Assembly (NCBI GenBank): GCA_017455905.1
Contig: JAFTLQ010000012.1
Location: forward strand, 1-41,448
DNA: 41,448 nucleotides
Direction: 5' to 3'
Source of the DNA: Clostridia bacterium
Lineage (GTDB): Bacteria; Bacillota; Clostridia; Oscillospirales; CAG-272
Shown piece by piece: positions 36,288-41,448 of this stretch. Position 1 is the first letter of the stretch. The number at the start of each line of letters is the position of its first letter. The notes below the pieces were generated by a model. It was not told where the DNA came from. It did not search any database and saw nothing but the letters and a program-made list of their open reading frames with translations. Made by a program: the position numbers and the translations under genes.

Positions 36288-39200
36288 TTAGATGTTGTAG
36301 AATTCAACCAGCTTCTTAAGACGCTCGTACTTCGCCTTTGCATTGGCCTCTGCCTTTTCGAACAGAGCCTTTGCACGCTCGGGGAACGCCTGTGCCAGAC
36401 GGGTGTAACGGGCTTCGCCGTTGATGAACGCCTGATAATCACCGGTGGGTTCCTTGGAGTCAAGGGTGAAGGGATTCTTGCCCTCTGCCTTGAGAGAAGG
36501 ATTGAAACGGAACATATGCCAGTAACCGCTCTCCACAGCCTTCTTCATCTCTGCCTGGCAGTTTGCCATACCGCCCTTGATTGAGTGCATCTCGCAGGGA
36601 GCGTAGCCGATGATGATGGAGGGTCCGGGATATGCCTCAGCCTCAGCCATCGCCTTGAGCGTCTGGTTCATATCGGCACCCATAGCGATCTGTGCGACGT
36701 AAACGTAGCCGTAGGACATAGCGATCTCGGCAAGGTTCTTCTTACCGATCTCCTTACCGGCAGCCGCGAACTGAGCGACCTGACCGATGTTGGAGGCCTT
36801 GGACGCCTGTCCGCCGGTGTTGGAGTACACCTCGGTATCGAATACCATGATGTTGACATCCTCGCCCGATGCGATGACGTGGTCAAGACCGCCGAAGCCG
36901 ATGTCGTAAGCCCATCCGTCACCACCAAGGATCCAAACGGCCTTCTTCGACAGGTACTGCTTCTCGGCAAGGATCTTTGCCTTGAGCTCATTCTCGCAGG
37001 GGCAAGCCTCAAGAGCGGCAACGAGTGCCTTGGTAGCTGCCTCGTTTTCCTTACCGTTGTTCACCGTGCCAAGGTAGGCGTCGATCGCGGCGATCACGTT
37101 CTCGTTCTTCGCTTCCTCGCGCAGAGCCTTCACATAGTTGATCAGCTTCTCGCGGATGGTCTTCTGACCGATGTACATACCAAGACCGTGCTCGGCGTTG
37201 TCCTCGAAGAGGGAGTTGCCCCAAGCGGGACCTCTGCCGCTCTCCTTGTTGACCGTGTACGGCGTGGAGGGTGCGGAGCCGCCCCAGATAGAGGAACAGC
37301 CGGTCGCGTTGGAAATGAACATTCTCTCACCGAAGAGCTGGGTAAGAATACGTGCATAGGAGGTCTCTGCACAGCCGGCGCAGGAGCCCGAGTACTCAAG
37401 CAGGGGCTGCTTGAACTGCGACCCCTTGACGGATACGCCGACAAGCTCGCTCTTCTCGGATACGTTGGCTACGGCGTAGTCGTAAGCAGCCTGCTGATAC
37501 AGAGCCTGTGCCTGAGGAACCATGTACAGAGGAGACTTTGCCTGAGCAGCCTTGGCCGCTTCCTTAGCAGCCGCCTTGGGATTGTCGGGATTGTTAGCGG
37601 TAGCAGCCGCCGTCGCATCCTTCAGAGCCTTGGTGGTCACAGGGCAAGCCTTGACGCACAGCGTACAACCCATACAGTCAAGCGGGCTGACAGCCATGGT
37701 AAACTTGTAATCGGTCTTGAGAACGGGCTTAGCAGCAAACTTGGTGTCTGCAGGAGCTGCTGCTGCCTCGTCAGCCGTCATAGCGAAGGGACGGATGCAG
37801 GCGTGAGGACATACGAAGGCACAGTTGTTACACTGGATACAGGTAGCGGGATTCCACTCGGGAACCATGACGGCAACGCCGCGCTTTTCGTAAGCGGCGG
37901 AGCCCTGCGGGAACTGACCGTCAGCCATATCGGCAAAGGTCTTGACCGTAAGGGAGTCACCCTTCATCGCGTTGACGGGGTTAACGATCTCGTTGACGAA
38001 CTTAACGAGGTCAGCGCGGTTACCGCTGACGAGAGCGGCGGCGGGCGTCTTGCCGGCGTTCTTCCACTCGGAGGGAACGTTGACGGCGTGGATGGCATCC
38101 TTGCCGGCGTCAATAGCCTTGTGGTTGAGGTCAACGATGTCCTGGCCCTTCTTGAGGTAGGACTTGGTGGCCATGTACTTCATATAGCCGTTTGCCTCGT
38201 CAATGGGAAGGATCTTCGCCAGCGTGAAGAAGGCAGACTGAAGCACGGTATTCTTGACCTTGGCGTTACCGAGGTCGATAGCGAGCCTGGTCGCGTTGAT
38301 GGTATAGAACTTAACGTCGTTGTTCGCAATGTAGCTCTTGACGGATGCGGGAAGGTGAGCATCCAGCTCCTCGTCGGACCACTGGCAGTCAAGAAGGAAG
38401 ACACCGCCGGGCTTAACGTCGGAGATCATGTCGTACTTGTTGAGGTATGCCTGGTTGTGGCAAGCAACGAAGTCGGCCTTATTGATATAATAGGAAGACT
38501 TGATGGGCGAATCACCGAAGCGCAGGTGCGAGATGGTGATACCGCCGGTCTTCTTGGAGTCATATTGGAAGTATGCCTGAATGTACTTGTCGGTGTGGTC
38601 ACCGATGATCTTGATGGAGTTCTTGTTGGCACCGACCGTACCGTCGCCACCAAGGCCCCAGAACTTGCACTGGATCATGTCGGCGGGAGCCGTATCGGGA
38701 GCTACCTCCTCATCGAGCGAATGACCGGTGAGATCGTCCACGATACCAACGGTGAAGTGTGCCTTAGGCGCATCCATCGCAAGGTTCTTATAGATAGCGA
38801 AGACGGACGCGGGCGTCGTATCCTTGGATCCGAGACCGTAACGGCCGCCGACAACGGTCAAACCGTTCATCATGCCGCACTCGTTGAGAGCGGCAACGAC
38901 GTCAAGGTACAGAGGCTCACCAAGAGAGCCGGGCTCCTTGGTTCTGTCAAGGACGGCGATCTTCTTGACCGTCTTGGGAAGTGCGGCGCAGAACTTCTCT
39001 GCCACGAAGGGTCTGTACAGACGGACCTTAACGAGACCGACCTTCTCACCCTTAGCGGTCAGGTAGTCGATGACCTCCTCGGCCACGTCGCATACGGAGC
39101 CCATCGCCACGATGACGCGATCGGCATCGGCCGCGCCGTAGTAGTTGAAGAGCTTGTAATCGGTACCGAGCTTTGCATTGACCTTTGCCATGTTCGCCTC

Positions 39201-39953
39201 TACGATCGCAGGGAATGCATCGTAGTAGGGGTTGCAGGCCTCTCTGTGCTGGAAGAAGATATCACCGTTCTCTGCCGAGCCGCGAAGAGCGGGATGCTCG
39301 GGGTTGAGGGCGTGATCGCGGTACGCCTTAACAGCGTCCATATCGACCATCTCGGCCAGATCCTTGTAATCCCAGCAAGCAACCTTCTGGATCTCGTGGG
39401 AGGTACGGAAGCCGTCGAAGAAGTTCAGAACGGGAACACGACCCTGAATGGTGGACAGGTGAGCAACGGCACCGAGGTCCATGATCTCCTGCGCGTTGGT
39501 CTCTGCCATCATGGCAAAGCCCGTCTGACGGCAGGCATATACGTCGGAGTGGTCACCGAAGATGTTCAGTGCATGCGATGCTACGCATCTTGCCGAAACA
39601 TGGATAACGCAGGGGAGAAGCTCACCGGCGATCTTATACATGTTGGGGATCATCAGAAGAAGACCCTGCGAAGCGGTGTACGTGGTGGTCAGAGCACCGG
39701 CAGCCAGCGAGCCGTGAACGGCACCCGCAGCACCTGCCTCGGACTGCATCTCCACGACCTTGACGTTCTCGCCGAAGATGTTCTTCGCAGGCTCGCCAAA
39801 GATGTTCTTGTTGGACGCGCTCCAGGTGTCCGTGACCTCAGCCATAGGGCTGGAGGGGGTGATGGGATAGATGGCAGCTACTTCCGTGAACGCATACGAC
39901 ACGTGTGCGGCGGCGGTGTTACCATCCATTGAGACCTTTCTTCTCTCAATCAT
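36288..39953 (-). CDS. nifJ: Pyruvate:ferredoxin (flavodoxin) oxidoreductase
   Basis: A 1221-residue single-chain PFOR that converts pyruvate, CoA and oxidised ferredoxin to acetyl-CoA, CO2 and reduced ferredoxin in anaerobic metabolism. N-terminal domains (about 1-410) begin with YPITPSSPMAE; a gamma-type domain (about 415-625) has the GLGGDGTVGANK segment; two 4Fe-4S motifs lie at about 705-720 (CIQCNNCAFVCP) and 760-772 (CMGCTLCVKACP); a third cluster ligand pair SCAGCAET follows at about 858; the TPP domain (about 860-1221) holds GGDGWAYDIG and NTGGQ. Start 39953 is chosen because GGAGG lies 8 nt upstream; an in-frame ATG 5 codons earlier contains that site. Compact, well-conserved codon use suggests high expression. 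Confidence 0.97.
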   Translation of the reverse strand: MIERRKVSMDGNTAAAHVSYAFTEVAAIYPITPSSPMAEVTDTWSASNKNIFGEPAKNIFGENVKVVEMQSEAGAAGAVHGSLAAGALTTTYTASQGLLLMIPNMYKIAGELLPCVIHVSARCVASHALNIFGDHSDVYACRQTGFAMMAETNAQEIMDLGAVAHLSTIQGRVPVLNFFDGFRTSHEIQKVACWDYKDLAEMVDMDAVKAYRDHALNPEHPALRGSAENGDIFFQHREACNPYYDAFPAIVEANMAKVNAKLGTDYKLFNYYGAADADRVIVAMGSVCDVAEEVIDYLTAKGEKVGLVKVRLYRPFVAEKFCAALPKTVKKIAVLDRTKEPGSLGEPLYLDVVAALNECGMMNGLTVVGGRYGLGSKDTTPASVFAIYKNLAMDAPKAHFTVGIVDDLTGHSLDEEVAPDTAPADMIQCKFWGLGGDGTVGANKNSIKIIGDHTDKYIQAYFQYDSKKTGGITISHLRFGDSPIKSSYYINKADFVACHNQAYLNKYDMISDVKPGGVFLLDCQWSDEELDAHLPASVKSYIANNDVKFYTINATRLAIDLGNAKVKNTVLQSAFFTLAKILPIDEANGYMKYMATKSYLKKGQDIVDLNHKAIDAGKDAIHAVNVPSEWKNAGKTPAAALVSGNRADLVKFVNEIVNPVNAMKGDSLTVKTFADMADGQFPQGSAAYEKRGVAVMVPEWNPATCIQCNNCAFVCPHACIRPFAMTADEAAAAPADTKFAAKPVLKTDYKFTMAVSPLDCMGCTLCVKACPVTTKALKDATAAATANNPDNPKAAAKEAAKAAQAKSPLYMVPQAQALYQQAAYDYAVANVSEKSELVGVSVKGSQFKQPLLEYSGSCAGCAETSYARILTQLFGERMFISNATGCSSIWGGSAPSTPYTVNKESGRGPAWGNSLFEDNAEHGLGMYIGQKTIREKLINYVKALREEAKNENVIAAIDAYLGTVNNGKENEAATKALVAALEACPCENELKAKILAEKQYLSKKAVWILGGDGWAYDIGFGGLDHVIASGEDVNIMVFDTEVYSNTGGQASKASNIGQVAQFAAAGKEIGKKNLAEIAMSYGYVYVAQIAMGADMNQTLKAMAEAEAYPGPSIIIGYAPCEMHSIKGGMANCQAEMKKAVESGYWHMFRFNPSLKAEGKNPFTLDSKEPTGDYQAFINGEARYTRLAQAFPERAKALFEKAEANAKAKYERLKKLVEFYNI

Positions 39954-40035
39954 GAATGTTTCCTCCATATGTAAATTGTTTTTTTTGATAACGATGAATT
40001 GGCGCCTGCGCTTGTCCGCTCAAGCACCATCGTAT

Positions 40036-40064
40036 AGTATAGCACAAATATTTATAAAAGTAAA
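40036..40064 (-). promoter_or_regulatory. Promoter of nifJ
   Basis: On the minus strand TTTACT (40059-40064), a 17-bp AT-rich spacer, TATACT (40036-40041) with TGC in front of the -10 box. The leader of about 75 nt includes an A-rich tract. No other gene lies in 39954-40185; the rest holds a terminator at 40132-40164. Confidence 0.75.
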
Positions 40065-40131
40065 GAGGTTTGTTAAAAAAACCACGAATTCCCTGCCCTC
40101 TCGTCGAAACGCCGCCTCCGCCCGTAAAAGC

Positions 40132-40164
40132 AAGCAAGAGCCCGAACGAGTCAGGCTCTTGCTT
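40132..40164 (-). terminator. Terminator of the RHS immunity candidate gene
   Basis: AAGCAAGAGCC (40132-40142) and GGCTCTTGCTT (40154-40164) pair perfectly over 11 bp; on the minus strand GCTTTT follows. It lies 22 bp past the stop of the gene at 40186. Confidence 0.75.
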
Positions 40165-40185
40165 TGTAAAACGTAGGCGTAGGTA

Positions 40186-40626
40186 TTAACGTTTATCCTC
40201 GTCTTTTTTCTTCTGGTTCGGTTGATTCTCTGTTAGATTTTGTTCCCTTGCTTTTTTCTTATAGATGGGTTCAAAAAGAAACAAAACGAGCATTTTATAG
40301 GCAAGATTCGAGAAAATAAGAAATAAAAACAGGCAAGCAAGAACAATCGCGTTTTCAACAAGAAAAGCAATTACAGTAAAAATCGGAGCGGATATCAAGT
40401 TGAAGACACCTAAATACGTCCCGAAGTACAAATACTTTGGTATGTGTTTTTTTGGCATGTGAAACAACTTACGAATCCAACGAGGCGGTATAACATATTT
40501 ATCAGGAAACCATTCAAAAACCATACCAACATCGAGATAGGAATTTTTAAGCAGATTTCTCATGTTCACATAGAGCCCAATACCTGAGAAGAATAAGGGA
40601 AAAGCCGCTGCTGCAATTATATCCAT
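40186..40626 (-). CDS. Multi-pass membrane protein, immunity candidate for the right-edge RHS toxin
   Basis: A 146-residue protein with an N-terminal hydrophobic helix (about 2-18), a hydrophobic pair in the second half (about 75-120, LISAPIFTVIAFLVENAIVLACLFLFLIFSNL), a central polar WFPDKYVIPPRWIRKLFHMPKKH segment, and a very basic/polar C-terminus (KKKDEDKR). The start at 40626 has AAGGAGG 7 nt upstream, a site that overlaps the end of the RHS gene (13 bp gap). AT-rich like the toxin tips. A membrane protein immediately after an RHS toxin suits an immunity protein against a membrane-inserting toxin, but no family is recognised. Confidence 0.65.
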   Translation of the reverse strand: MDIIAAAAFPLFFSGIGLYVNMRNLLKNSYLDVGMVFEWFPDKYVIPPRWIRKLFHMPKKHIPKYLYFGTYLGVFNLISAPIFTVIAFLVENAIVLACLFLFLIFSNLAYKMLVLFLFEPIYKKKAREQNLTENQPNQKKKDEDKR

Positions 40627-40639
40627 CTTTCCGTCCTCC

Positions 40640-41448
40640 TTACCGAATGCTCCACGATGGAGCATTTATAGAAGGTGAAAATAAGCTCTCTAACCCATTC
40701 AAAAATGCAGATACTCCTGTGAAGAACCCTGTGGAACCGACAAAGGACCAAGCCTCCAAAGAAAGCTCATTACCGTATCTATATTTTGCTTGTGCAACAG
40801 CTTTCTTGGCATAGTCACGATTTGCACGACGACCTTCGCGAGCAAGCTGGTTCTTAAAATCTTTCATTTCGTTGGATATTTTTCCTTTGTAGTTAGCGCC
40901 ATCACCACCCAAAAAGCTACACGCAGATTCTATTACGACGGCAAACGCAAGGCCGTCCAAGGTTATGTCTTCACCGTGCGCATAGGCGTCTGCCACATAC
41001 GAAAGTCCTCCAATGATTCCACCCGCAATAGTCTGTCCTATTCGGCCAAGCGGACTTGCACCTATGGCACCGCTAACAAAGCCTGATGCAGCAGAAATTC
41101 CTACCGATACCCAATCAACATCCCCGGTGGTAGCTAATTGCGATGTTATAGAGCTTATGGTGCTGATAGTTCCACCTATCAAACCACCAATCGCCATGAT
41201 GCCTAATTCAAGCCAAAACTCTCCCGTATAATCCACGCGCATGACAGGATTGTTGTCACAGTAGGCATACAGGTTTTTGTCTGTGAGGGCACCGGGGGTG
41301 GCGGCGATTACGTCGACGTTATCCGGCGACAGGAACCGGTGGAACTGGGTAGAATACCAGCGGGTGCCGAGGCAATATAAGCCAATGTCACGGTCATAGT
41401 AGTATCCGCGATAGCGGATGGGGTTGTAACGTGCGCCGGTAGAAGCAC
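40640..41448 (-). CDS. C-terminal part of a second RHS toxin (5' end outside the window)
   Basis: About 268 codons reach the right edge in an open frame. The first part is the RHS core (IRYRGYYYDRDIGLY, LGTRWYSTQFHRFLSPDN, YAYCDNNPV, then RVDYTGEF where other proteins have VDPTG). After it come glycine-zipper-like segments (GGLIGGTISTISS; GAIGASPLGRIG; AGGIIGGLSY) and a short tip ending SPSINAPSWSIR. The zipper region is commonly seen as a pre-toxin segment between core and tip in Clostridial RHS proteins. The final segment (KYRYGNELSLEAWSFVGSTG onward) is the candidate effector and is very short. Tip and core differ from the RHS at 13228-18183. Confidence 0.85.
   Translation of the reverse strand, partial: ASTGARYNPIRYRGYYYDRDIGLYCLGTRWYSTQFHRFLSPDNVDVIAATPGALTDKNLYAYCDNNPVMRVDYTGEFWLELGIMAIGGLIGGTISTISSITSQLATTGDVDWVSVGISAASGFVSGAIGASPLGRIGQTIAGGIIGGLSYVADAYAHGEDITLDGLAFAVVIESACSFLGGDGANYKGKISNEMKDFKNQLAREGRRANRDYAKKAVAQAKYRYGNELSLEAWSFVGSTGFFTGVSAFLNGLESLFSPSINAPSWSIR

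Noticed and set aside
36585..39932. Long open frame opposite nifJ on the plus strand
   Set aside because: It mirrors the nifJ frame; nifJ has all PFOR motifs. The antisense frame is a by-product of codon composition.

Overview
The window reads as a chromosomal segment of a fairly GC-rich anaerobic Clostridia-type Bacillota, probably a gut or rumen commensal. The reasons are a single-chain pyruvate:ferredoxin oxidoreductase (an oxygen-sensitive, fermentative enzyme), strong AGGAGG-type ribosome binding sites, a ThiI of the short Firmicutes type without a rhodanese domain, sigma-A-like promoters (TTGACA, 17 bp, TACAAT/TATACT, often with an extended TGn), and wall-less-secretome features such as RHS proteins and Cys-rich micropeptides. 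I cannot name the genus from sequence alone.

Layout. 1-880 is an AT-rich islet: a ribbon-helix-helix regulator divergent from a SLOG-fold protein, with a perfect inverted repeat between them. 886-9950 is ordinary metabolism and housekeeping: GH2 beta-galactosidase, M16 zinc peptidase, long-chain acyl-CoA synthetase-like enzyme, ThrE-type exporter (all minus) and thiI (plus). 10036-18257 is an accessory RHS toxin locus on the minus strand: a 1651-residue RHS protein whose AT-rich C-terminal tip carries an H...NNC arrangement suggestive of a circularly permuted papain/NlpC fold, followed by three single-pass membrane proteins (two of them paralogous), the best immunity candidates. Copies of a hairpin-rich intergenic repeat separate them. 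18354-20381 is an ABC exporter pair plus a DUF4830-like membrane-anchored protein. 20382-21026 holds a second type of hairpin array and an unlisted 30-residue Cys-rich membrane micropeptide. 21027-23159 is topoisomerase III.

23498-34245 is a compact plus-strand phage morphogenesis module with overlapping, intact genes: a small-terminase candidate, large terminase, portal, internal head protein, scaffold candidate, decoration candidate, major capsid, head-tail adaptor candidate and an 898-residue tail-hub-like protein with an inserted BspA-type leucine-rich repeat block, then three small genes. Its order resembles the P22-type podovirus structural block. No integrase, repressor, replication, lysis or long-tail genes are visible, so it is either a prophage remnant kept intact or a domesticated capsid module.

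34597-39953 returns to housekeeping: the YifB/ComM AAA+ protein and NifJ. At the right edge (40186-41448) a second RHS protein enters the window with a glycine-rich membrane-like tip and an adjacent multi-pass membrane protein as immunity candidate. No rRNA, tRNA, CRISPR array or insertion sequence was recognised.
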